Of a stretch of 64,000 nt of DNA, positions 41,835-50,158 are shown one piece after another (the first letter of the stretch is position 1; the number at the start of each line of letters is the position of its first letter). The translations under genes and the position numbers were made by a program. This DNA is from Kuafuiihalomonas sp039024635 (GTDB taxonomy: Bacteria > Myxococcota > Kuafuiibacteriia > Kuafuiibacteriales > Kuafuiibacteriaceae), in assembly GCA_039024635.1 (NCBI GenBank), contig JBCCQA010000013.1:1-64000 (forward strand), read 5' to 3'. The notes under the pieces were generated by a model. The model had not been told where the DNA came from and ran no database searches. It saw only the letters and a program-made list of their open reading frames with translations.

Positions 41835-43625
41835 TCAGAAAGCGGCTTCGGGAACCTCGGTGATGGCGTCATGACCGCCGGTGATGGCCGGGAGAAAGCC
41901 CTTGGCCTTGGGCAGGAAGTGGTGCGCGTAGAAGGTGGCGGTGGCCATCTTCCCGGTCGCGAAGTCGACGTCAACCTGCGCGCCCTCGAGAGCCAGCGCG
42001 CTCTTGGCCATCATCCAACCCCCAGCTACGGTTCCAAAGAGCTCTAGGAAGGGATAGGCGGCCGCCGCAACCCGGTTGACCGACTGGCCATTCTCGACCG
42101 CCCACTTGACCGCGGTCTGGAGGGCGTCTGCCGCTTCGGAGAGGCGCGGCTTCATGGCCTTCAGCTCGGGCTTGCTCGCGTTCTCGAGCTCGTCGGCCGT
42201 CTTTCGCACTTCGGACAGAAAAGCGGCGGCCATGTTCCCGCCGTCCTTCACCGTCTTGCGGAAGATGAGGTCGTTGGCCTGGATCCCGTTGGTCCCTTCG
42301 TAGATTGGCGCGATGCGCGCATCCCTGAAGTGCTGGGATGCGCCTGTCTCCTCGACGTAGCCCATGCCGCCGTGGACCTGAATGTTCAGCGAAGTCACTT
42401 CACATCCGATGTCCGTCCCCCAGGCCTTCACGATGGGGGTGAGGAGGTCGACCATCGACTGAGCTTTGGCCCGCTCGGTGGCGTCCTCGTGGCGCTTGCT
42501 GAGATCGACGTTCATGCCGGCGTAGTAGGTCAGGGCGCGCCCCGCCTCTGTGAGGGCTTTCATTCGAAGAAGCATCCGACGCACATCGGCGTGCTCGATG
42601 ATGCGAACCGCCTTCTCCTTGGGCTGATCCACCCGCTTCGACTGCACCCGGTCCTTCGCGTAGGCCACAGCCTGCTCGTAGGCCCGCTGGGCGATCGAGA
42701 TCCCCTGAAGGCCGACCGCGAGCCTCGCGTTGTTCATCATGATGAACATCAGTTTGAGGCCTTCGTTTTCCTCGCCCACTCGGTAGCAAATCGCGCCCTC
42801 GGACTGATCCCCGAACATCATGGTGCAGGTGGGCGAAGCGTTGATGCCCAACTTCTTCTCGATTCCGGCGCACACCACGTCGTTGGGCGCCCCCAGCGAA
42901 CCATCCTCGTTCACCAGCACCTTGGGCACGATGAAGAGGCTGATGCCCTTCGTCCCTTCGGGCGCGTCTGGGGTTCGAGCCAGGACCATGTGGATGATGT
43001 TCTCGGCCAAGTCGTGCTCGCCATAGGTGATCCACACCTTCTGACCCTTGAGGCGGTAGACGCCCTCCCCCAGCTCCGGCGCCGGGGTAGCCATGGCCCG
43101 CACCGTGGACAGGTCGGAGCCGGACTGAGGCTCACTGAGGTTCATGGTGCCGGTCCAGTGGCCGGTGATGAGGTGCTCGAGGAAGAGCCGTTGCTGGTCA
43201 GGGGTGCCGAAGCCCTGAAGGAGCTCCACCGCGCTCTGGTTGAGCATGGGGCAGAGGGCGAAGCCCATATTCGAGGCCTGCCACATCTCCTGCACCGCAA
43301 AGGCCACGGCCCAAGGCATGCCTTGGCCACCGTGCTCCGGCTCGAACGGAAGGGCGTTCCATCCTCCATCTCGGTAGGCGGCGTAGGCCTCCTTGAATCC
43401 GGTGGGGGTGGTGACCACGCCGTCGGACCAACGGCTGTGCTCCATGTCGCCCGAGTGGTTGACCGGCGCCAGAGCATCTCGGGCCACTTTGGCCGCCTCG
43501 TCCAGGATCGGCTGCATCATCTCTAGCCCAGCGTCCTTGAAGCCGGGCAGCTGGGCGAGCTTCGGCGTTTCGAGGACGCTCTCCAAGACGAAGCGCATGT
43601 CGGACACGGGGGCCGTATAGGTCAT
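41835..43625 (-). CDS. Acyl-CoA dehydrogenase, long DmdC-like type
   Basis: 596 residues from ATG 43625, the size of the extended acyl-CoA dehydrogenase group that includes 3-methylmercaptopropionyl-CoA dehydrogenase. Visible are 'GGWNALPFEPEHGGQGMPWAVAFAVQEMW', the FAD/substrate region 'GTMNLSEPQSGSDLSTVRAMATP', 'KVWITYGEHDLAENIIHMVLART', 'GMGYVEETGASQHFRDARIAPIYEGTNGIQANDLIFRK' with the catalytic Glu region, and a C-terminal helical extension. It oxidises an acyl-CoA to the enoyl-CoA, passing electrons to ETF. Chain length cannot be told. Frame upstream of the ATG is not homologous. Confidence 0.93.
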   Translation of the reverse strand: MTYTAPVSDMRFVLESVLETPKLAQLPGFKDAGLEMMQPILDEAAKVARDALAPVNHSGDMEHSRWSDGVVTTPTGFKEAYAAYRDGGWNALPFEPEHGGQGMPWAVAFAVQEMWQASNMGFALCPMLNQSAVELLQGFGTPDQQRLFLEHLITGHWTGTMNLSEPQSGSDLSTVRAMATPAPELGEGVYRLKGQKVWITYGEHDLAENIIHMVLARTPDAPEGTKGISLFIVPKVLVNEDGSLGAPNDVVCAGIEKKLGINASPTCTMMFGDQSEGAICYRVGEENEGLKLMFIMMNNARLAVGLQGISIAQRAYEQAVAYAKDRVQSKRVDQPKEKAVRIIEHADVRRMLLRMKALTEAGRALTYYAGMNVDLSKRHEDATERAKAQSMVDLLTPIVKAWGTDIGCEVTSLNIQVHGGMGYVEETGASQHFRDARIAPIYEGTNGIQANDLIFRKTVKDGGNMAAAFLSEVRKTADELENASKPELKAMKPRLSEAADALQTAVKWAVENGQSVNRVAAAAYPFLELFGTVAGGWMMAKSALALEGAQVDVDFATGKMATATFYAHHFLPKAKGFLPAITGGHDAITEVPEAAF

Positions 43626-43656
43626 GGCCCAGAATTGCCTCATTCGAGCAGGGTCG

Positions 43657-44898
43657 TCACGGGTCGAGTTGGGTTTTTCGCAGCGCGATGGCCAGCGCCG
43701 CCTCCCGCACCTCCCGAACCGAGACACCGTGGGCCCGCGCCGCGGCCTGACAGTCCTCGAACTCAGGGGCGAAGCTCGAACCTCCCGGCCGCTCTGCCCG
43801 TTTGATCCGGATCTCTCCGAAGGGGGTCTGCACGGACTCGACACGGCGAGCCAGCATCCTGCGCTCCACAGCCCAGCTCCGCAGCCCCAAGGTCGTCCCA
43901 TGTCGGAATAGCAGCGCCTCGAGGGCCGCCGCCTGGCTCTCCCGGGCCAGGCAGCCCACCACCACGGCCGGACGCCCCTTCTTCATCAGGAGGTGGTGGC
44001 TCCAAGCATCCGCGGCGCCGGCCTCCAGGAGGGCATCGACTAGGACCGGGACGTCCTGTGGCGACATATCGTCCATGTTGGCCTCGAACTGACGCAAGCC
44101 TTCCTGCCGCACTGCCCGCTCCGCCTCGACCTCACCCAGGATGGCCCGAACGACGTTGGGTCGGTCGGGCCAGCTCCGATGGCCGCAGCCTGTTCCCACG
44201 GCTTCGATGCGCAAGCTGGGCATCGGTCCGAAGGTCTCGACGTGGGCCCGAAGGAGAGCGGCGCCGGTAGGGGTCACCGGCTCGCCCTCGAGCCCGGCGC
44301 CCTCGCTGGGCACTCCCGTCAGCAGATGAAGGGTGGCCGGCGCCGGCAGCGGAATGGGGCCATGGGCGCCTCGAATCAGACCCCGTCCGGTAGGCGCTGG
44401 CGAGGCCATGATCCGCTCGATCCCCAGGTCTTCCAAAGCCACAGCCACGCCAACGACGTCCGCTATGGCGTCGGCGGCGCCGACCTCGTGAAAGTGGACC
44501 GATTCCACATCGGTGCCGTGGGCCGCGGCTTCGGCCTCGGCCAGAAGTCGGAAAGTCCGCTGGGCGCCCGCCCGCACTCGGCTCGAAAGAGGGCCCTCGT
44601 CCAGCAGCGTGCGGATGCTCGCCCAGGAGCGATGTCGCCTTCCGCCTCTTCCAGACAGGGTCAAGGGGGCCCACTGCTCGCGGTCAGCGTCGGCCAGCTC
44701 CCCGTCCACCATCATGTCGACCCGACGAGCCCGAAGCCCCGCCGACTGAGCGTCCTCAACCCGGAGCTCCACTTCGTACAGACCTAGTCCACGGAGCGCG
44801 GTACGAATGGGGTCGACCCGGGCCCCGGCGTCGATGAGGGAGGCCATCAGCATGTCCCCCGCCGCGCCTCCGACCAAGTCCCAATACAGCGTCCTCAA
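43657..44898 (-). CDS. larC: Nickel-pincer cofactor biosynthesis protein LarC
   Basis: 413 residues. 'LYWDLVGGAAGDMLMASLIDAG' is the LarC N-terminus, followed by 'VHFHEVGAADAIADVVGVAVALEDLGI', 'PIPLPAPATLHLLTG', 'ELVTPTGAALLRA'-like sequence, and the C-terminal half 'FEANMDDMSPQDVPVLVDALLEAGAADAW'. LarC is the CTP-dependent nickel insertase for the pincer cofactor. Here both halves (C1 and C2) are in one frame, not split as in Lactobacillus. The start is TTG 44898, whose bases overlap the larB TGA; the open frame further upstream is antisense-like. Confidence 0.9.
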   Translation of the reverse strand: MRTLYWDLVGGAAGDMLMASLIDAGARVDPIRTALRGLGLYEVELRVEDAQSAGLRARRVDMMVDGELADADREQWAPLTLSGRGGRRHRSWASIRTLLDEGPLSSRVRAGAQRTFRLLAEAEAAAHGTDVESVHFHEVGAADAIADVVGVAVALEDLGIERIMASPAPTGRGLIRGAHGPIPLPAPATLHLLTGVPSEGAGLEGEPVTPTGAALLRAHVETFGPMPSLRIEAVGTGCGHRSWPDRPNVVRAILGEVEAERAVRQEGLRQFEANMDDMSPQDVPVLVDALLEAGAADAWSHHLLMKKGRPAVVVGCLARESQAAALEALLFRHGTTLGLRSWAVERRMLARRVESVQTPFGEIRIKRAERPGGSSFAPEFEDCQAAARAHGVSVREVREAALAIALRKTQLDP

Positions 44899-45641
44899 GT
44901 CCGCTCCCGATTGATGACGGCCGCGGCGAACCCAGCCGAGAACCCGCCGTCGACCCCCACCACGGTCAGCCCGGACGCGCAGGCGCTCAGGGCGGAAAAG
45001 AGCGCGACGTGACCGCCGAGTCCGCCCCCAACGCTGGTAGGCACGGCGATCACGGGTCGGCTCACCAAGCCTTTGATCACGCTGAAGAGTGCGCCCTCCA
45101 TTCCCGCGACCGCGATGATGACCTCGGCGGCCTCGAGCCGATCGCGCACCGCGATTAAGCGATGCAGTCCGGCCACACCGACGTCGTAGACTCTGTCCAC
45201 TTCGTTGCCCAATCGCTCCGCGGTCTGGGCCGCCTCTTCCGCCACTGCACGGTCCGAAGTACCGGCGGCGGCGACCGCGATCTGACCCCGGCCTTGCGAA
45301 GGGAGCTGACCCAAACAGAGGATGCGGCTTTCCGAGTCCCAAGTTGCGCCCCGCTCCTCCGGGAGGTCGGCCAGGACCGCCTCGGCGACCTCCCGCTCTA
45401 CCCGCGTCGCCATACCAAAGCCGTGGGCCTCGTGGAGCTCGCACAAGAGCAGGGCCAAACGCGGGGCGCTCTTACCGGGTCCGAACACGACCTCGGGCCA
45501 GCCGGTCCGAGCGACGCGGTCTTGATCCAGGCGCGCAAAGCCCAAGTCCCGTATTTCGGCCGAGCTCCGGAGTGTCGAAGCGGCCTCCTCGGGCGCCAGC
45601 TCACCCCGGGCCACCCGGGCCAAGAGCTCGTCCAGGGTCAT
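44895..45641 (-). CDS. larB: Nickel-pincer cofactor biosynthesis protein LarB
   Basis: 248 residues. 'LARVARGELAPEEAASTLR', 'PEVVFGPGKS', 'VAAAGTSDRAVAEEAAQTAERLGNEVDRVYDVGVAGLHRLIA', 'VIIAVAGMEGALFSVIKGLVSRPVIAVPTSVGGGLGG' and 'VVGVDGGFSAGFAAAVIN' match the LarB/PurE-like family, which carboxylates nicotinate adenine dinucleotide in the first step of the nickel-pincer pathway. Start overlaps thiL (ATGA) and stop overlaps larC. The sulfur transferase LarE and the racemase LarA are not in this window. Confidence 0.93.
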   Translation of the reverse strand: MTLDELLARVARGELAPEEAASTLRSSAEIRDLGFARLDQDRVARTGWPEVVFGPGKSAPRLALLLCELHEAHGFGMATRVEREVAEAVLADLPEERGATWDSESRILCLGQLPSQGRGQIAVAAAGTSDRAVAEEAAQTAERLGNEVDRVYDVGVAGLHRLIAVRDRLEAAEVIIAVAGMEGALFSVIKGLVSRPVIAVPTSVGGGLGGHVALFSALSACASGLTVVGVDGGFSAGFAAAVINRERT

Positions 45642-46660
45642 GAGGTTAGCCCTCCAAAGTGATCGTGGCCCGGTCCGACCGGGCGCAGTCCCTTCGGACC
45701 CTTGAGCACGACGCCGGAGCTCTCTCGAACCCGACCCAGCCTTCGCAGCGGAACCTGCAATTCGGCCGCCGCCGACTCCAGGGCAGTGCGGGCGTCGGGA
45801 TCGGCAATCATGAGTAGCTCATAGTCCTCGCCTCCGGAGACTGCGAAGCCAATCGGATCCAGCCCCTCTCGTGCCGCTACCGCCGCGACCGCCGGCTCGA
45901 CGATCAAGGCTCCCGCCTCCAACTCCGCTCCAAGCTCCCCCAGCAAGCGAGGAAGATCGGTGCCAAGGCCATCCGAGACGTCGCACATGGCCCGAAGCAG
46001 GGAAGCCTCGGCCAGGCGAAGGGCCAAGGCGACCCGGGAAGGTGGGGAAGCCCAAGCCTCGTACAGGTTCCAGGCTGGATCTCGAGGCTGCGGGGGGCCG
46101 TGCTGAAGGGCAACGGCCAGACCTGCGGCGGCCCGGCCCGGCGTCCCGCTCATCCATACCTCGTCGCCTACGCGAGCCCCGGTTCGGGGCACCCAGCGCT
46201 TCGCTTCCACCTCACCGGTCAAAGTCGCGGACAAGAAGATGGGCCCGGGGCTCCGACTGACGTTCCCCCCCAAAACGGTGACATCTTCGGCCTGGCATCG
46301 CCGATGAAGGCCGCGAGCCAGGGCCTCGACCGCCGCCACCGAGAGGTGCGTGGGAAGGGCCACGGACAGGAAGAGATGCCGCGGCCGAGCTCCCATTGCG
46401 GCCACGTCGCTGACGTTGACCGCCACCAGCCGACTGCCCAAACCCTCGGGCGAGATCAGCCGTCGGGTGAAGTGGACGTCTTCTACGAAGTCGTCTGTGG
46501 TGACCACGACCCCTCGCCCTCCGCTGGGCGCGAAGATGGCTGCGTCATCGCCGTTGTCGACCCAAGCCTGGGGCGTACCTCGCGGGTCAACGAAGGCCCG
46601 GATGATGGCGGCCTCCGAGACCTCCCCCACCTGGGGCCCCTCAGTGGGCCACGAGAACAT
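45638..46660 (-). CDS. thiL: Thiamine-monophosphate kinase (EC 2.7.4.16)
   Basis: 340 residues. 'NGDDAAIFAPSGGRGVVVTTDDFVEDVHFTRRLISPEGLGSRLVAVNVSDVAAMGA' carries the metal and ATP-binding Asp residues of ThiL; 'VLGGNVSRSPG', 'GDEVWMSGTPGRAAAGLAV', 'MCDVSDGLGTDLPRLL' and 'GFAVSGGEDYELLMI' complete the set. It phosphorylates thiamine monophosphate to the diphosphate in the cytoplasm. It lies in a run with a metallophosphoesterase upstream (20-base overlap) and larB downstream. TPP made here is the cofactor of 2-oxoacid dehydrogenases, but no direct link is implied. Confidence 0.93.
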   Translation of the reverse strand: MFSWPTEGPQVGEVSEAAIIRAFVDPRGTPQAWVDNGDDAAIFAPSGGRGVVVTTDDFVEDVHFTRRLISPEGLGSRLVAVNVSDVAAMGARPRHLFLSVALPTHLSVAAVEALARGLHRRCQAEDVTVLGGNVSRSPGPIFLSATLTGEVEAKRWVPRTGARVGDEVWMSGTPGRAAAGLAVALQHGPPQPRDPAWNLYEAWASPPSRVALALRLAEASLLRAMCDVSDGLGTDLPRLLGELGAELEAGALIVEPAVAAVAAREGLDPIGFAVSGGEDYELLMIADPDARTALESAAAELQVPLRRLGRVRESSGVVLKGPKGLRPVGPGHDHFGGLTS

Positions 46661-48146
46661 CGTGCTCCTCCGTCACGTCTCTGACGCTCGCCAGCATCCG
46701 TTCGTCGCTGGTTCGGACGCCGCAGGTTACCTTGCAGAATATTCGGAGCTCGGCCTGCTCCTCTACTACCAGGTGAGATAGTTTGCAGGTACAGGGCGCA
46801 TTGGCGTCCACGTGATCCTGTCCGGGCAAGGGCGGCAGCCAGCAACCCGTATTGACGTAGCTTCGTCCTTCGCCCAGGTCGACCACCCCGCGCAGATGGC
46901 TATGGCCCATCACCACCACCGGGACCTTCATGATGCGGGCGATCTCCTCCGCCGCCTGAACCTGCTTGGGGGCCGGCAAAAGGAAGCGCCGGGGCTCCAT
47001 AGCCTTGTTCACCCGGTAGCTCACGAAGCCGACCCCCACCAGGGCTGCCAACTGAATGCCCGGCGACTCGATGGCAAGGATGACAAAGAGCGAGAGGAGG
47101 ATTGCGACCAAACCGAGGATGATTCGATCCATGTAAAGAAGACGCAGGAGCTCGGGCAGGTTTCGGATAATCGGGGTATGGCGGAGGGCATCGACCTGGG
47201 CCAAGGCCTCGGCCTCCACGCCTTGTCGACGCGCCTCGGCCGCGAGCCGATTTTCGTGCTCGCTGGCGTCGACGCCCCCTCTGTCCCCGGCGAGGCGCGC
47301 CGCGTGGACCAGGGCACGTCCCGCCGCCCCCACCGCCATGCGGCCGGCGTACACGAAGGCGCCAACCCCCGACCTTTGAATCCAGGTCACGTAGTCTCGG
47401 GCGCTCCATTTCTGAACCTCGTGATGTCCGAAGTCGGTCATGAGGTTCACGAAGTAGCGCATGGCGAACATGAAGAGAGGCATGTCGATGCGATGAGGGT
47501 TCCGGGGACTGGTCGGAACGAGCTGAGAGTCGAAGGCGCAGTACGGATCGTACTGGTGGCCGTGCTCGATGTAGATACGACCCGGCTCGACATAGCACCA
47601 AGGGCAGAAGCTGACCCGGGCCTGAAATTCGGAGCGGGCGCGCAGGTAATCGTCGACGTCCTCGGTTGCGCGGGGAAAGGCGTGGTCGGCCAGGACCCGC
47701 CGGAAGACCCGCTGGACCTTGGTCCAGTACATCTCGGCGTCGTGGTTACCCCGCATAAGAACCAACTCGCCTCCCCGGCGGACAAAACGAGCCAAGGCCT
47801 CGAAGAAGACCCGGTGGTACTCCATCGTCCGCTCTAGCTTCACCACCGCTCGCTCCGCTTCGCTACCGAGCCCGTACTTCCGCTCTTCGTTCGAAACCTC
47901 GAAGCTCAGAAACAGCGCGTTGGGGCCCCCTTCGTCGGGCACCACCACGACCTCGACGAAGTCGATGAAGTCGCCGGCAAAGATGAGCCGCCATTCCCCT
48001 TCGCGGCCTTCGGTATAGCGAGCCAACAGGTCAACAGAAGCCTGATCGAACTCGCGGTGAGGGCGGGTCGCATCCGAGAAGCCGGTGATGGCGTTGCAGT
48101 CTCGACCCAGGTGGAGGTCGGAGAGGACGAGCAGCCGACGACTCAT
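46641..48146 (-). CDS. Calcineurin-like metallophosphoesterase with membrane segment
   Basis: 501 residues. All metallophosphoesterase motifs are present: VLSDLHLGRD, IFAGDFIDF, MRGNHDAEMY, 'IYIEHGHQYDPY' and VMGHSHLRG. Between the last two motifs, about residues 345-395, there is an inserted hydrophobic pair ('IILGLVAILLSLFVILAIES', 'IQLAALVGVGFVSYRV') that should anchor it to the membrane, preceded by an Ala/Arg-rich helical stretch. The C-terminal part has four cysteines (CTC, VTCG). Substrate unknown; a lipid or nucleotide phosphoester is possible. Its ATG overlaps the stop of the GT39 gene (ATGA). Confidence 0.82.
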   Translation of the reverse strand: MSRRLLVLSDLHLGRDCNAITGFSDATRPHREFDQASVDLLARYTEGREGEWRLIFAGDFIDFVEVVVVPDEGGPNALFLSFEVSNEERKYGLGSEAERAVVKLERTMEYHRVFFEALARFVRRGGELVLMRGNHDAEMYWTKVQRVFRRVLADHAFPRATEDVDDYLRARSEFQARVSFCPWCYVEPGRIYIEHGHQYDPYCAFDSQLVPTSPRNPHRIDMPLFMFAMRYFVNLMTDFGHHEVQKWSARDYVTWIQRSGVGAFVYAGRMAVGAAGRALVHAARLAGDRGGVDASEHENRLAAEARRQGVEAEALAQVDALRHTPIIRNLPELLRLLYMDRIILGLVAILLSLFVILAIESPGIQLAALVGVGFVSYRVNKAMEPRRFLLPAPKQVQAAEEIARIMKVPVVVMGHSHLRGVVDLGEGRSYVNTGCWLPPLPGQDHVDANAPCTCKLSHLVVEEQAELRIFCKVTCGVRTSDERMLASVRDVTEEHDVLVAH

Positions 48147-50134
48147 TCGTCCACGAGGACGAGATAAAACGAGTGATTGGACTGGTCGATGATGCGGAGC
48201 TTGTCCCTGTACTTTCGAGGGACAACGCTCTGAAGCGTGTCGAAGCGGCTCTGCTCCAGCAGAATGAACTCCCGACCGGGCTCGTCGACCAGATCGCGGA
48301 GCCGTCGGTTGGCATCCTTCCCCATCAACTGAATCACCTGGTTGCGGCTGTAGAAAGTCTCACCTCGCCAATTGAGCTGATAGGCATACAGACGCTCTCC
48401 GGGCTGCCGTTCCTCATAGTAGGTCTCCTGCACAGCATATTGGCTCCAGTGCTGGCTCATCATGTTGAAGTGCCAGTGACTGCACCACAGCCCAAAGACG
48501 AGGCCCATGGCCAGGTAGCAGAGCATCTGAAGGCCCCGCTGCCTGAATACGTGGGCAGCCACCAAGCCCACGCCGCCGACCGCCACCAAGGCAATGATGA
48601 AGCTCTGGGCGTCCACGCCCGATGGCCAACCTCGATCATACTTGTAGGTGAACAAGTTCACCAAGTGGCTGGGCGTATTGACGAGGTCGACTGCGGAAGC
48701 CGCGAGCAGGGTCGCGATGACGATGTGCATGCCCCCCCGCAACCGCTCCCGCGGGTCTTGGGCGACCCAGGCGAACCAAGCCGCCACCAGGATGGCCAAA
48801 GCGGGAACGGCGGGGAAGATGTAGTGGTGGAACTTGGTCAGCGAGGCGGAGAAGAAGACCCAAGTCCAGGCCGCCCAGATGAGGACGAAGAGGGTCGCTC
48901 TGCGACGACCGAGACCCTCGTCTTCACGTGGCCGAACGGCAAACAGCACGGCCGAAGGGAAGAGCGCAAACCAAGGGAACATGCCGTAGGCCAGCTGCTC
49001 CAAGTGGTAGCCCAATCCGCCCCGGTCTCCATGGACACCGCTTCCAACCCGATTGAAGTTGTCGTGAAACCAGAATCGCCGAACGAATGTCATGCCCTCA
49101 TCGTCGCGACCGTCGAAGAGGCTCATCACCACATACCAAGGTGAGCCCAGAAGCAGGAAGAGCGGCCCGCCCCAAAGGAGCCCACATCGGAGAAGCAGTC
49201 CGGGGTCCTTGGCCAGAACCATATACAAGAGAACGGTCGGCCCCACGATCGCGAGGACGGCCAGACCCTTGGACAGGGCGGCGAGGGCCATGAAGGCGTA
49301 GAACAGGGCCAGCCGCTGGTGACGACGACGGCCCACGGTCCAAAGAACGGCTACCGCCCCCAGGCTGGCCAAGCCGACGGCGCCCACGCCAAGGACCCCC
49401 AAACCTTGGACTTGGCTCGCCAGCAAGACAGCTTGTCCCACCCCGGTCGCCGACAGGACGAGCGCCATGGCCAGTTTGTCGCGTAGAGGGGGGAGGGCTC
49501 GATTTCCGTCCTCGTCCCCGAAGACGGCATCCATGAAGAAAGCGAGTCCGATGACCATGAAGCCGACCAGCGGCATGTCGGCCATGGCTTGCTTCCCAAT
49601 GAAGATGAACTGAGGACAGGCGCCCAGGATCAGGGCCGCGAGGACGCCGGTGCTCCGACCGCCGAGGAGGCGGCCGATCCGATAGGCGCCCCACAAGGCC
49701 CCCATCGCGACGAGGGCGAAAGGGAGCCGCGCCCCCCACTCGGTCCAGGCCCCCAAAGGCTCCCCGATCGGGGTCGCGTCGGCCCCCACCACGAAAAAGC
49801 CGAAGGCCATCATCCACAGGGGGAGCGCTGGCTTCGAGAAGAAGTAGGCGCTCTCCCAGTGGGGGTGAACGAGGTCTTTGCGGGCAAGCATCTCCCGGGC
49901 CACCTCGCCGTAGTGGACCTCCCAGGGATCCCACAGACCGACCGAGCCGAGGCGGGGCAGAAAGACCAGGGCGCCAAAGGCTAAGACGGTCCAGAAAGCC
50001 CGCCGATCATCGGCCAGGACCTCTTCGAAGGCTGTCCACCATCCGTCCAGGCGGGCCCAGAGCGACTCGGAGGGGCCCTCCGAGGATGATTCCGAACCGG
50101 AGTGGGCTCGGGAGCTTTCCGTGTGCCGGGTCAA
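48143..50134 (-). CDS. GT39-type membrane glycosyltransferase (ArnT/PMT family)
   Basis: 663 residues. 'LFLPRLGSVGLWDPWEVHYGEVAREMLARKDLVHPHWESAYFFSKPALPLWMM' is the N-terminal catalytic loop pattern of ArnT-like transferases, followed by about ten hydrophobic helices ('LPFALVAMGALWGAYRIGRLLGG', 'LGACPQFIFIGKQAMADMPLVGFMVIGL', 'FHHYIFPAVPALAILVAAWFAW'). A soluble C-terminal domain of about 130 residues ends the protein. It likely transfers a sugar from a polyprenyl-phosphate donor to an envelope acceptor. First gene of the transcript GT39-phosphoesterase-thiL-larB-larC, and divergent from the giant lipoprotein. Confidence 0.88.
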   Translation of the reverse strand: MTRHTESSRAHSGSESSSEGPSESLWARLDGWWTAFEEVLADDRRAFWTVLAFGALVFLPRLGSVGLWDPWEVHYGEVAREMLARKDLVHPHWESAYFFSKPALPLWMMAFGFFVVGADATPIGEPLGAWTEWGARLPFALVAMGALWGAYRIGRLLGGRSTGVLAALILGACPQFIFIGKQAMADMPLVGFMVIGLAFFMDAVFGDEDGNRALPPLRDKLAMALVLSATGVGQAVLLASQVQGLGVLGVGAVGLASLGAVAVLWTVGRRRHQRLALFYAFMALAALSKGLAVLAIVGPTVLLYMVLAKDPGLLLRCGLLWGGPLFLLLGSPWYVVMSLFDGRDDEGMTFVRRFWFHDNFNRVGSGVHGDRGGLGYHLEQLAYGMFPWFALFPSAVLFAVRPREDEGLGRRRATLFVLIWAAWTWVFFSASLTKFHHYIFPAVPALAILVAAWFAWVAQDPRERLRGGMHIVIATLLAASAVDLVNTPSHLVNLFTYKYDRGWPSGVDAQSFIIALVAVGGVGLVAAHVFRQRGLQMLCYLAMGLVFGLWCSHWHFNMMSQHWSQYAVQETYYEERQPGERLYAYQLNWRGETFYSRNQVIQLMGKDANRRLRDLVDEPGREFILLEQSRFDTLQSVVPRKYRDKLRIIDQSNHSFYLVLVDE

Positions 50135-50158
50135 GGTTCGAGTCGGTATAGTCCCGGC

